35,303 bases of DNA from positions 1-35,303 of the forward strand of contig JAKEHZ010000098.1 of assembly GCA_022614735.1 (NCBI GenBank), given 5' to 3'. This document shows, piece by piece, positions 16,627 through 26,843 of this stretch. Position 1 is the stretch's first letter. Each line of letters begins with the position of its first letter. The DNA comes from Acidobacteriota bacterium. GTDB lineage: Bacteria; Acidobacteriota; Blastocatellia; RBC074. Made by a program: the position numbers and the translations under genes. The notes under the pieces were generated by a model. It ran no database searches and was not told where the DNA came from. It worked only from the letters and a program-made list of their open reading frames with translations.

Positions 16627-17416
16627 AACGTGTGATCATTTTAAAATTCAAAACACAATCCTGATCGAGCAGGCTGACGATGAGGATATAACCTCCGATC
16701 CTCAAACGATCGCCCTCCTTGAGTTGCGTGGAGTCAATCCGCTGGTCATTGAGAAAAGTTCCATTTGCGCTGCCCAGATCGCTGACGAAATAGTGTCCTT
16801 CACGTCGCTCGATCGAGATATGCTGTCGCGAAATATTATCGTCATCAAGAACGAGATGATTGTCGGAACGTCTCCCGATGGTGATCCGGTCCTCGATGAA
16901 CGGCTGGGTCACGCCTTCCTCCAATCCTTTTACGACGATGCTGGGTTTAAGTTCGATGGCCGGTGAGATCCGATGAGGTGTCGTCGATTTGGTGGTGATC
17001 GTGCTGGTCTTGTTGATGGAAGAAAAATGCACAAGCATATAATTCTGACCGATACGAATCTGATCTCCATCACGTAACTGCGTCTGTGTCACGCGCTCAC
17101 CATTGATGAAAGTGCCGTTGCGGCTACTATCCTTCAAGACATAGACACTGCCCCAGAGAATGATTTCGCAGTGAAGCCGCGAAACAGTCTCACCGTCGAG
17201 GATGATGTCGCATTCCTCTCCCCGCCCGATTGTTGTCCGAGGTTTGGTCACTATCAGACCGGTCCGGCCGGCGCATAGGCCATCAACAAAACTCAAACAT
17301 AAATTGATGTCGGGGACACTGTTAGTATCTCGCCCCTTGGCTAGCGAGATGGCGACCGTGGATTCCTGGGGGCGAGTGAGATCTTGTTCCGGGCCGATCA
17401 CAGCTGGTTCAGTCAT
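16625..17416 (-). CDS. Tandem FHA-domain protein
   Basis: The 263-residue cytoplasmic protein contains two forkhead-associated domains that bind phosphothreonine peptides. The first (about 48-132) has TIGRGEECDI, SRLHCEI and SSRNGTFING. The second (about 158-255) has TIGRRSDNHLVL, SRQHISI and LGSANGTFLND. Both keep the Gly-Arg, Ser-x-x-His and Asn-Gly binding residues. It is the first gene of the minus-strand unit, directly upstream of the kinase gene, so it is a likely substrate or adaptor of that kinase. The N-terminal ~45 residues contain Ser/Thr that could be phosphorylated. GAGGG precedes the ATG at a normal distance. Confidence 0.93.
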   Translation of the reverse strand: MTEPAVIGPEQDLTRPQESTVAISLAKGRDTNSVPDINLCLSFVDGLCAGRTGLIVTKPRTTIGRGEECDIILDGETVSRLHCEIILWGSVYVLKDSSRNGTFINGERVTQTQLRDGDQIRIGQNYMLVHFSSINKTSTITTKSTTPHRISPAIELKPSIVVKGLEEGVTQPFIEDRITIGRRSDNHLVLDDDNISRQHISIERREGHYFVSDLGSANGTFLNDQRIDSTQLKEGDRLRIGGYILIVSLLDQDCVLNFKMITR

Positions 17417-18132
17417 CTGAGCCCTCGTCTCTCAGGGCGTAGGCTCGATAAACTCCTCCTACAAAACTGTAAATGTAAATAAAATATTAATGCACAGAAG
17501 TTCTTGCCTGCGATTTTTTGTCTTCTATCGACACCCCAAACAAGCCCCTCGCACAAGAGAGGATAGCTTATCACGATGCTATTGCTTTGGCTAGACGATT
17601 GCCATCACGCAGTTACGATGAGACTGGGTAGGACAGGTTGCCAACCTGTCCTACCGATTTTCTTGAGAATTGATAGGACAGGTTGGCAACCTGTCCTATC
17701 AATTCTCAGAGGGGCGAGAGCAAATATTAACTTGTTGATACTCCAGAAAAAGACGGTTGACTCGCCTGAGAAACGAAGATACAATCCGGCCTGCATCAGG
17801 CGCGAACCTCAACACTTCAGTGACCCTTATAGTTAATGAAGTAACCTTTCGCTGCCTTACCCCCATAACCTCAAATTGGTGCCTGTTTGCGAAGACCACG
17901 AAGATTACGAGAACAATAGAGGTTAACAGGGAAAGCCAACAGTCGATGCGAACTAGGATTCAATCCCCGTTGAATCTCTCACTGGGCAACCGGACAATAA
18001 CCGGGTTTTGAATTTCTGATTTCTGTCAGCGAGCTGTGCCTTGACCCCGGATAGCAAGAATAGATCAGACCAGTGAAGATTTATTCCAATGTCTGCTAAT
18101 TAAGGCTGATGCCGCGACTAGAGGAGAGTAGG
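17417..18132. other. 716-bp divergent spacer
   Basis: This gap separates the minus-strand FHA unit from the plus-strand exported protein gene. It must hold promoters for both, but I see no convincing -10/-35 pair; the stretch 17461-17490 is AT-rich and could include the FHA promoter. A double hairpin lies at 17628-17707. From 17711 to 18120 I see no gene, only short frames without domain features. Confidence 0.6.
17628..17707. repeat. Two adjacent hairpins with a shared TAGGACAGGTTG core
   Basis: The first hairpin has 13-bp perfect arms (17628-17640 and 17642-17654) with a one-base loop. The second has 21-bp perfect arms (17665-17685 and 17687-17707), also with a one-base loop. Both have the near-palindrome TAGGACAGGTTG/CAACCTGTCCTA at their centre. 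Short frames across them encode RTGCQPVL/RTGWQPVL-like peptides in both directions, an artefact of the palindrome. Confidence 0.95.
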
Positions 18133-19260
18133 ATGCGGACCTCACATCGCCGTCTTTTTTTCAAATTCATTTGCACATTCTATTTGGCAATCACGTTGCT
18201 CGTCATCGGCGCAGGAGTTGAAACACTCGCACAGACAATACCCGGACTCCCGGGCAATGCTGTGGATGCCGCGTTCGGTTTGGGGGTCAGCGAAAATAAG
18301 TTGGGCAGCGTGCTCTTCTTTAACTACTACACGAGCGACGCGCTGAGCACTCAAGTCAATACCCGCATCAATATTACAAACGCCAATCCAACCCAGGATG
18401 TATCATTACATTTATTCTTCGTCGACAGCGTCACATGTATTGTCGCCGACGTCTTCACTTGTCTGACTCGCAACCAGACAATTGGGTTCGACATTACAGA
18501 TTTCGATCCGAATGTGACGGGTTATCTGATAGTCATAGCCGTCGATTCAGAGGGGAAACCGATCGGGTTCAATTTTCTGGCCGGCGATGAATTGGTTGTG
18601 ACGCCGACTGCGCATCGGTTTGGTCTGGCTGCCATGGCTGCAGCGAGACGTGATGGGGATTTCGCCTCACCAATCAACTCGGATGGATTTTCGTCGACCT
18701 TGTTCTTTAACGGCCAGCAGTATGACTTTCTGCCCTATGTGATGATGCTCGATAGCTTTCCAAGCCAGGTTTCGGGGATCGGCGCCCCGCTCGCGGACAC
18801 GCGGTTATATGTCTACAGCCCGCTCTCTGATCTGGCCACCGGAGATAATAGTTTCAGCGGCACGCTCTTTTTCTTTGTTCACGATGACATGGAGCGCACG
18901 TTCTCGGGACAGCTCCCTTTAACTTGTTTCATCACGTCAGATAAGCAACGGGTCACATCAATTCGCACCTCACCCAATATCAACACCATCGTCCCCGCGG
19001 GACGGACCGGATGGCTGAAGTTCTATGCGAATGGGCAGCGGACCATTATCGGCGATAAAAACGGATGTCCGGTGACCTTAAACAATGTTCCACTCATGGG
19101 TGCCACGGCAACAAGGATTGGAGGGTTCACCGGAGGCCACAACCTCCGCTACATTACAACCTTCAATGCCCCCGGGTACTCAATCACGATTCCGGTCATT
19201 GCGCCGCCCTGCTCCTCAAATGTTGACTATCCAACGAAGGGAAGCAGTCTGTGTCTATAG
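18133..19260 (+). CDS. Exported hypothetical protein
   Basis: The 375-residue protein has a clear signal peptide (MRTSHRRLFF, then FYLAITLLVIGAGVETLA before Gln). The mature part is beta-rich with repeated phrases GSVLFFNYYTSD, STLFFNGQQYDF and SGTLFFFVHDD, suggesting two or three related beta-sandwich units. Several Cys pairs (SVTCIVADVFTC, near the end CSSN and SLCL) may form disulfides. No known family is recognised. ATG 18133 is chosen over 18109 because GAGGAGAG lies at the right distance and the signal peptide starts there. It is monocistronic by layout: spacer upstream, terminator downstream. Confidence 0.8.
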   Translation: MRTSHRRLFFKFICTFYLAITLLVIGAGVETLAQTIPGLPGNAVDAAFGLGVSENKLGSVLFFNYYTSDALSTQVNTRINITNANPTQDVSLHLFFVDSVTCIVADVFTCLTRNQTIGFDITDFDPNVTGYLIVIAVDSEGKPIGFNFLAGDELVVTPTAHRFGLAAMAAARRDGDFASPINSDGFSSTLFFNGQQYDFLPYVMMLDSFPSQVSGIGAPLADTRLYVYSPLSDLATGDNSFSGTLFFFVHDDMERTFSGQLPLTCFITSDKQRVTSIRTSPNINTIVPAGRTGWLKFYANGQRTIIGDKNGCPVTLNNVPLMGATATRIGGFTGGHNLRYITTFNAPGYSITIPVIAPPCSSNVDYPTKGSSLCL

Positions 19261-19273
19261 GCCGAGAATAGTT

Positions 19274-19350
19274 GATTGCGGATTGCAGATTGCGGATTTG
19301 AAAAAATAAATAAGTTTCAATCAGCAATATGCAATCCACAATACGCAGGT
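19274..19350. repeat. Imperfect GATTGCx heptamer repeat with inverted half
   Basis: GATTGCG, GATTGCA and GATTGCG units run on the left, followed about 25 bases later by CAATC/GCAAT words in the opposite orientation. Pairing is imperfect. The word matches the 16574-16626 element. Confidence 0.75.
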
Positions 19351-19360
19351 TATTTGTAGA

Positions 19361-19396
19361 AGAGCGCAATCGCCCGGTGGTTGCGCTCTGTTTTAT
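19361..19396 (+). terminator. Rho-independent terminator
   Basis: AGAGCGCAA (19361-19369) and TTGCGCTCT (19381-19389) form a 9-bp stem with an 11-nt loop, followed by GTTTTATT. It is suitably placed to end transcription of the exported protein gene. Confidence 0.75.
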
Positions 19397-19518
19397 TATG
19401 TAAAATCTTATCTCGCAAGGTGTTAATATCGTAAACTGATGAACAAAACCGGAAATTTTTATGAAACAACAAGAGCATCAAAGCGTTCAATGAACGGGGT
19501 CTTCTTTACAGACGTAGT

Positions 19519-19545
19519 TTGAGTTTGTGAGCCCTGGCGTATAAT
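19519..19545 (+). promoter_or_regulatory. Sigma70-like promoter of the pilus/secretion cluster
   Basis: A perfect TATAAT (19540-19545) is preceded by TTGAGT (19519-19524) with a short 15-base spacer. Transcription would begin near 19552, about 27 bases before the ATG of the gspF homologue. The spacer length makes the -35 assignment uncertain. Confidence 0.5.
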
Positions 19546-19578
19546 CACTCAGTCGGTTAAATGAGTTAAGTTTTTAAG

Positions 19579-20802
19579 ATGGCAGAGTTTATTTGCAGAT
19601 TGGGGACACCTGGCGGCGATATTGTTACGCGCACGGTTGAAGGTCTGTCTGAACAGGAGTTGCGGCAGCGTCTCACGCAAGAGGGGTATCGCATCTTCAC
19701 AGTCGAGACCTCAGGGATGATCGCCGGAGTGCGTGTACGAGGCGCGGGCGAGCGATCGGTCAAGATCAAGCTCGATGACTTTTTGCTCTTCAATCAACAG
19801 TTGGCTGCTTTGATACACGCCGGATTGCCGGTTTTGCAATCAATTCAGATGCTGCGCCAGCGTTCGCCGAATCCGAAACTTCGGATGTTGCTGGGAGATG
19901 TCGAAGCGCGCATCAAGTCAGGGAGCGCGCTATCTCAGGCGCTGGAAGCGCAGGGTGAGACGTTCCCGAAAATTTACACAGCTTCGATCCTGGCGGGCGA
20001 GCGCTCGGGCAGTCTCGATGATGTATTGCGGCGCTACGTCGAATACACAAAGGCTATTGCTCAGCTGCGCAGGAAAATTCGTGGCGCGCTCACATATCCG
20101 GTCATATTACTTTGCGCCGCGTTCATTCTGATCGGCGTCCTGACAACCTTCGTGATCCCTCAATTTTCCTCGCTCTATGACAATATGGGGTCGGCGGAAT
20201 TGCCTGCGATCACGACCTTTGTTGTTGGGCTCTCAACGGTTGTGCGAGAAAACATATACTGGATCGCCCCCTCGATCGTCGGTGGTTTCTTTGCGCTCGC
20301 TACCTGGCGACGCACCGAGAGCGGCCGCCGAACCATGGATCGCTGGGTTTTGAAGGTCCCGATAATCGGCGAGCTGATCAAACAGTTGACCACGGCGCAA
20401 CTAGCGCGAAGCCTGGCAACGCTGCTGTCGGGCGGAATCACGCTCGTCGAATCTTTCCAGATAGCACTCCAGTCGATTGTCAATCGCGAACTTCTTCGCT
20501 CGACCGAACCTGCGCTCTCGAAGATCCGTGAAGGCAGGCCATTCACCGAAAGTCTCGACGCAGCCGGATGGATCCCGGCGCTGGCGGTCGATATGATCGG
20601 CGTGGGCGAAAGATCCGGGTCGTTGCGTGAAATGCTCGACGAAGTCGCGAGCTTCTACGATGCCGAGACGGAGGTCAAACTCGGGCAATTAACAACTTTT
20701 ATCGAGCCGGCAATCCTGATCACGATGGGATGCATCGTAGTCACCATCTTGCTGGCGATTTACCTGCCGCTGCTGCAGATGGTCACCAAGGCAGGCGCAT
20801 AA
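19579..20802 (+). CDS. Type II secretion / type IV pilus inner-membrane platform protein (GspF/PilC)
   Basis: The 407-residue protein has the family-typical length and two T2SF domains (about 66-190 and 268-395), each with the ERSGSL signature (141-146 and 344-349). Membrane segments are about 171-194, 226-243 and 376-400. It anchors the assembly ATPase and pseudopilus in the inner membrane. It is the first gene of the cluster, directly behind a promoter-like sequence. The GspF-first order (F, E, D, G, G, M) is not the classical gsp order. Whether the system builds a pilus or secretes proteins cannot be settled from this gene. Confidence 0.93.
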   Translation: MAEFICRLGTPGGDIVTRTVEGLSEQELRQRLTQEGYRIFTVETSGMIAGVRVRGAGERSVKIKLDDFLLFNQQLAALIHAGLPVLQSIQMLRQRSPNPKLRMLLGDVEARIKSGSALSQALEAQGETFPKIYTASILAGERSGSLDDVLRRYVEYTKAIAQLRRKIRGALTYPVILLCAAFILIGVLTTFVIPQFSSLYDNMGSAELPAITTFVVGLSTVVRENIYWIAPSIVGGFFALATWRRTESGRRTMDRWVLKVPIIGELIKQLTTAQLARSLATLLSGGITLVESFQIALQSIVNRELLRSTEPALSKIREGRPFTESLDAAGWIPALAVDMIGVGERSGSLREMLDEVASFYDAETEVKLGQLTTFIEPAILITMGCIVVTILLAIYLPLLQMVTKAGA

Positions 20803-20806
20803 TAAA

Positions 20807-20862
20807 GAATTTGAGATTTGAGATTTGAGATTTGAGATTTGAGATTTGAAATTTGAAATTTG
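20807..20862. repeat. AGATTTG heptamer tandem array (8 units)
   Basis: GAATTTG, five exact AGATTTG and two AAATTTG units lie in direct orientation between the gspF and gspE homologues. There is no inverted partner. It occupies most of the leader of the ATPase gene, whose start codon has only a weak purine stretch upstream. Confidence 0.96.
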
Positions 20863-20881
20863 AGATGAGATTGGATAGAGA

Positions 20882-22504
<1,623 letters not shown>

Positions 22505-22761
22505 AAAGGTTTTGGAACGCTCTTAGTTTGATAGCGTTCAAGGGTTTGGCCACGGCTTTTACCAGCTGAGCCAGCTGAGAATAGTCCAGCTGAGAATAGA
22601 AAGACAGCCGAAAACCTGCGCCCTCCACGATCAGGATGTTTGGCCTTTTCAACTTCGCACTTGTTTTCTGCCGCTTCGGCATCTCTGTTTAGACAAGGGT
22701 TTCTGACTATTCCAGTCTCAGGCTGGAGATGGTTGATTCTCTATAAAAAGTGAAGGTATCA
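22505..22761. other. 257-bp spacer between ATPase and secretin genes
   Basis: A short stem GAACGCT/AGCGTTC (22515-22539) follows the ATPase stop without a strong T-run. A direct repeat CCAGCTGAGAATAG occurs twice (22571-22600) with a partial third copy at 22562. An open frame on the minus strand crosses this region but shows no domain. The gap is long for an operon, so the secretin may have its own promoter. Confidence 0.5.
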
Positions 22762-25761
22762 ATGAGCAAAAGCACCACCATCCATCGATTTCTCGTCGTA
22801 ATTCTCACACTCTGTCTGATTTCGCCGGGTGTGGCACTCGCCAAGGGTAGAGGCAAGAAAAATTTCAGCGAGGGGAAGAAGTACGAACAGTCGCAGCAGT
22901 GGGATATGGCTGCGCAGCAATTCGCGTTGGCCGTTGCCGCCGAGCCGGGCAATGCCGAATACAAGCTCCATTATCTGCAAGCGCTGCAGAGGGCATCGCT
23001 GATGTATCTCAAGCGAGGAGATGAGCTGGCCGAGCAGGGCGATTATGCCAGCGCATTCACGGCCTATCGTACTGCTTTCAACTACGATCAGGGCAATGAA
23101 ATCGCGAGACTAAAGATGGATCGCATGCTGGAACAGCAGAAGCGGCTGGCCGGCGGCAGTGAGCCGATCCAGGCCAATAGAGTTGGTAACGTGATGCAGA
23201 CCAGCAATGAGCTTCCGATTGCGACAAGGCAGCGCAGTCGCGATGTGGTGCAGGCTATCCAATTCAAAGAAGCGCAATTGAAAACCGTCGTGGCCAATCT
23301 CGGGAGAAGCCTGGGCCTTAATGTTGTCTTCGACGAATCGGTCAAGGATCAAAAAATATCGATAGACCTGATCGATGTGACAATGGCCAAGGCGCTGGAT
23401 ATCATTTTCAAGACTTACAAATACTCTTTTGAACAGGTTGACCGCCGCACAATCCTTGTCTATCTGGACAACCCGACCAACCGGCCGCGTTTTGAAAGTC
23501 TCCTGGTCAAGACTTTCTATCTGGGAAATGTCTCGGCAAACCAGGCGCGAACCGCTCTGACGGCAGCGCTTCCCCCGGGACGCCAGGTGACTCCATTGGA
23601 TCAGGGCGCCGGCGCTGGCGGTAGTGGTGGTAGCGTGCTGCTCGTCAAAGCCACGGCAACGGAGTTGCAACTTGCTCAGGATATTATCGATGCTCTCGAT
23701 AAGAACAAGAACGAGGTCGTGCTCGACGTTGAAATCTACGAAGTCTCGAACGACAGCGTGTTAGAGATCGGAAACCAGGTTGTCACCCAGGCCATGGAAA
23801 GAAAAGATTTTCTTAGAGATGGTTCCGGAGCTCTGGTTTTGGATGGTAACAAAAATCCGATCTCGGTTAGTGGGTTTACGGGCTCATTAAGCAATCTTGG
23901 CGGTATCGGTCGCACCAATTCCGGCACTATTTTGGGTAGTACATTTTCACCAGTTCTGGGTGGAGTCGGAACGCTTATCGGTCTGCCGCCATCACAGCTC
24001 AAGCTGCTGCAATCGAGAGGCGATTCAAAGTTGCTTTACAAGACACAGATTCACGTCCTCGATGGCCAGAAGAATGTGACCAAGGTTGGTAAGAGCGTGC
24101 CAGTTAAAATCGGCACGTCATACGGCACGGGTGGGCTCGTTGGAGGTATAGGAGGTATCAACCAGGGAATCAATCAGCCGGGCGCTGTCGGAACTGGAGT
24201 TGGAAATCAACTTGCCGGCTTACTTGGCGGGTTTGGCACTCCCGGTATCGACAACATTCAGTACAAAGATGTGGGTTTGGTGATTGACGCGAAACCGACG
24301 ATCACGAATGAGGGATATGTCGAGATCGAAATGAAGTTTGAAACCTCGGATATTCTCGCGTCCGGAGCAAGCTCTGATTTGACTCCGACATTTACTCAAC
24401 GTTCACTCAATACGACAGCGCGCATCCAGGATGGCGTTACTGCAGTCGTTGCTGGAATTAATCAGGACGTCAAGGGTAATTCGGTTGCCGGAATCCCATT
24501 TATTTCAATGATTCCCATTCTCGGCCGCTTTGTCGCGGCGCCGCGTCAGACGAACACGCAGAGCGACATAGTTATCACGGTCACTCCGCATATCGTTCGT
24601 TCACAGGGAATCAACCAGAATGATCATCTGGCGAGGTTGGCCGGTCAGGTGAATGCCGGTCCTACTCCGAGCGTCGAGGAGGTCGTCTATCGCGCTCAGC
24701 AGGAAGAGGATCAGGATCGCCGCCAGATCGCGCAGCAAATTCCTCAATCTGTTCCGATCACTACGCCTTCACAGGTGACAACGACGCAAGCCGCCAGTTA
24801 CAGTCAGGCTCCGAGCACCGGGTCACAACAGACATTCCAACCGGTCGGCAACAACACGAACACACAAAGAGTGCAGAAGGTTGTTAACAACCGGTCACTC
24901 GATCCAGCGCTTGGTCCGAATGTAAGTGTGCCCACGTCTGGCCCGGCGCAGAATACTCCGGTTAGACCCGAGCCACAGACGCAACCTCAGGTTGAGAACC
25001 AGAACGACCAGAATGGTGGAAATTCAACTATAGCTGACCCACAGGCGAAAGAAGGCGAGGTGGATCCCGAGACAGCGGTCACGCGACCTGCGACGCCATT
25101 TGAGCCAACAGACCTGATTGCGGTGAGGCGTCCGGAGAACATCGAGAAAGAATTGGCAAAGAGGAGAGCAGAGGCAGCCCGCGCAGCTAAGGAGGCGGGG
25201 GCGAAGGAACAGTCTACTGCGGTTGATGTCCCCAAAGGGTTCGTCACTGAAGGGTCACAGCAGAAGGCTCCTGTGCCCGCGGCTCGTATGGTTGAGTCGT
25301 CGCGCGCCAATCCACTCTTCACTTTCAGCCTCTCACCGAGACCTATTCGACAGCAACCCGGTAAATCATTCACCGTTGCGGTTGAGGTCAGCAGTCAGGC
25401 CCAGATGACGGGCGCAGACATCTCTCTCACTTTCGATCCTTCGAAGCTGAGGGTCAAGACCGTCAAAGATGGCGGGATGTTCGGTGCTCAGCCTGATTTG
25501 AATTATGAAGTCGAAAAAGGCAATCTGGTGGTCAAAATCAAGCAAACACAATCTTCGCCACTGTCCTCGGCAGTGAGGGCGAGCGGCCGGGTGATCCTGG
25601 TCGAGTTTGCTGCGGTCGCCGAAGGACAGTCGGAGATTGCTTTCAATAGCAACATCACTCAGGTCAGCACAGCAGGCAACACCAATGTCCGGGCGGGCGG
25701 CACGCCAACCCAGGTCATTATCAGCCGTGAGGCGGTGGCAACTGCTACGAATGAGAAATAG
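22762..25761 (+). CDS. Secretin (GspD/PilQ-like) with TPR-like N-terminus and C-terminal cohesin-like domain
   Basis: The 999-residue protein has a signal peptide (FLVVILTLCLISPGVALA). A helical TPR-like region (about 30-125) comes next, then an N0-type domain (about 160-236, IQFKEAQLKTVVANLGRSLG) and an N1-like domain (about 248-316). The secretin core runs about 320-612 and includes KDVGLVIDAKPTI, a VAGI..GIPFISMIPILG stretch and VITVTPHIV. A Gly-rich insert lies at about 455-495. A Pro/Gln/Thr-rich linker (about 620-845) leads to a cohesin-like beta-sandwich (about 853-990, LRVKTVKDGGMFG). It would form the outer-membrane channel. ATG 22762 is chosen over GTG 22750 because GAAGG precedes it. 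Confidence 0.9.
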   Translation: MSKSTTIHRFLVVILTLCLISPGVALAKGRGKKNFSEGKKYEQSQQWDMAAQQFALAVAAEPGNAEYKLHYLQALQRASLMYLKRGDELAEQGDYASAFTAYRTAFNYDQGNEIARLKMDRMLEQQKRLAGGSEPIQANRVGNVMQTSNELPIATRQRSRDVVQAIQFKEAQLKTVVANLGRSLGLNVVFDESVKDQKISIDLIDVTMAKALDIIFKTYKYSFEQVDRRTILVYLDNPTNRPRFESLLVKTFYLGNVSANQARTALTAALPPGRQVTPLDQGAGAGGSGGSVLLVKATATELQLAQDIIDALDKNKNEVVLDVEIYEVSNDSVLEIGNQVVTQAMERKDFLRDGSGALVLDGNKNPISVSGFTGSLSNLGGIGRTNSGTILGSTFSPVLGGVGTLIGLPPSQLKLLQSRGDSKLLYKTQIHVLDGQKNVTKVGKSVPVKIGTSYGTGGLVGGIGGINQGINQPGAVGTGVGNQLAGLLGGFGTPGIDNIQYKDVGLVIDAKPTITNEGYVEIEMKFETSDILASGASSDLTPTFTQRSLNTTARIQDGVTAVVAGINQDVKGNSVAGIPFISMIPILGRFVAAPRQTNTQSDIVITVTPHIVRSQGINQNDHLARLAGQVNAGPTPSVEEVVYRAQQEEDQDRRQIAQQIPQSVPITTPSQVTTTQAASYSQAPSTGSQQTFQPVGNNTNTQRVQKVVNNRSLDPALGPNVSVPTSGPAQNTPVRPEPQTQPQVENQNDQNGGNSTIADPQAKEGEVDPETAVTRPATPFEPTDLIAVRRPENIEKELAKRRAEAARAAKEAGAKEQSTAVDVPKGFVTEGSQQKAPVPAARMVESSRANPLFTFSLSPRPIRQQPGKSFTVAVEVSSQAQMTGADISLTFDPSKLRVKTVKDGGMFGAQPDLNYEVEKGNLVVKIKQTQSSPLSSAVRASGRVILVEFAAVAEGQSEIAFNSNITQVSTAGNTNVRAGGTPTQVIISREAVATATNEK

Positions 25762-26317
25762 ATACTTAAGAACTGTAATTGGAGAACACAAGATAACAGG
25801 CAGTGGTGAAGATCCGCTGCCTGTTGCATCTTTGTCACTCAGCAACAGGCGGGTAGAGGCTGGTTTCACTCTGCTCGAGTTGATCATCACGATGGCCATC
25901 ATCGCGATTTTGGCTGCCGGCACGATACCGGTTGCAAGAAATATCATCAAACGCGAGAAAGAGCTGGAATTGCGCCGCAGCCTGCGTGAAATCCGCATGG
26001 CGATCGACGCTTATAAAAATGCTTGCGAAAGACCGCCCGGCATTAGCCCCTTCGAGAAAAAGGAAGGGGATGAATGCTATCCGACTGAACTGGAAGTGCT
26101 GGTCAAAGGAGTCAAAGCCGCCGGTACGGCCGACAGGACATTACGGTTCCTGCGGCGCGTTCCCAAGGACCCTTTCTCCGGCAAGCCCGACTGGGGATAT
26201 AGATCCATCAACGACGATCCCGGCTCGACCTCCTGGGACGGCAAGCACATATTCGATGTGTACAGCAACACCCGGGGGACTGCGCTCGACGGGAAGACAC
26301 AATACAAGGATTGGTAG
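25751..26317 (+). CDS. Type II/IV pseudopilin with long leader
   Basis: The 188-residue protein has a prepilin cleavage motif VEAG/FTLLELIITMAIIAILAAGTI with Gly38 at -1 and Glu at +5, recognised by the prepilin peptidase. The C-terminal region has LRRVPKDPFSGKPDWGY, typical of GspG-like major pseudopilins. ATG 25751 overlaps the secretin gene by 11 bases and gives a 38-residue leader. A TTG at 25832 would give an 11-residue leader, the usual size. A 9-bp hairpin (25795-25825) lies between the two candidate starts. It is one of two tandem pseudopilin genes. Confidence 0.88.
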   Translation: MRNRYLRTVIGEHKITGSGEDPLPVASLSLSNRRVEAGFTLLELIITMAIIAILAAGTIPVARNIIKREKELELRRSLREIRMAIDAYKNACERPPGISPFEKKEGDECYPTELEVLVKGVKAAGTADRTLRFLRRVPKDPFSGKPDWGYRSINDDPGSTSWDGKHIFDVYSNTRGTALDGKTQYKDW

Positions 26318-26319
26318 CG

Positions 26320-26733
26320 ATGAGTCCCAAATCAAAAATCGGATATCGAACGACCCGCATCGAGCGTGGCTTCACCTTCATGGAATTGTTGATCGTGATG
26401 GTGATCATCTCAATTCTCGCGGCTGTAGCCATTCCGCGCTATATCAAGCATCTACAACGCGCCAGGGAAGTCGTCTTACAAAATAACCTGTGGGCGATGC
26501 GCCGCGCGATCGATTACTACACGACGGATAAGGAACAACCACCCTCGAGCCTGCAGGATGTGGTTTCTGCCGGTTACTTGCGTGAGATACCCAAAGACCC
26601 GATTTGCCCTGAGTGCGCGTGGAATGAAATCCCCGCGCAGACGGATGACGTCAATACTGCCGGCGGAATCGGTGATGTGAAAAGCACGGCTGAGGGCGCC
26701 GATACGAACGGAAAAGCGTATTCCGATTACTGA
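26320..26733 (+). CDS. Type II/IV pseudopilin (GspG-like), second copy
   Basis: The 137-residue protein has the cleavage motif IERG/FTFMELLIVMVIISILA with Gly17 at -1 and Glu at +5, followed by AAVAIPRYIKHL. Downstream, SAGYLREIPKDPICPEC resembles the GspG calcium-loop region, with a Cys pair (CPEC). It is shorter than its upstream neighbour and probably a distinct subunit rather than a recent copy. AAGGA sits upstream of ATG 26320, two bases after the previous stop. Confidence 0.9.
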   Translation: MSPKSKIGYRTTRIERGFTFMELLIVMVIISILAAVAIPRYIKHLQRAREVVLQNNLWAMRRAIDYYTTDKEQPPSSLQDVVSAGYLREIPKDPICPECAWNEIPAQTDDVNTAGGIGDVKSTAEGADTNGKAYSDY

Positions 26734-26743
26734 AGTGAACAAA

Positions 26744-26836
26744 GATGCTGGATGCTGGATGCCGGATGCTAGGACGCTCACCCTAGCATCCAGCATCTAG
26801 CATCCAGCATCCAGCATCCAGCATCCAGCATCTAGC
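26744..26836. repeat. 30-bp inverted repeat plus heptamer tail (GATGCTG/CATCCAG)
   Basis: The arms 26744-26773 and 26782-26811 pair with two mismatches around an 8-base loop. Further CATCCAG heptamers continue to 26836, eight bases before the next start codon. The core is nearly the same as in the 11676-11744 element. Confidence 0.93.
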
Positions 26837-26843
26837 ACATACA

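Larger units (their letters stand above)
19261..19578. other. 318-bp spacer: heptamer repeat, terminator and promoter
   Basis: In order it holds GATTGCx words (19274-19350), a terminator-like hairpin (19361-19396) and a promoter-like region before the gspF homologue (19519-19545). No gene is seen. Confidence 0.7.

Noticed and set aside
17576..17836. Small frames encoding RTGCQPVL/RTGWQPVL peptides on both strands
   Set aside because: They are produced by the palindromic core of the two hairpins and show no ribosome binding site or other coding sign.
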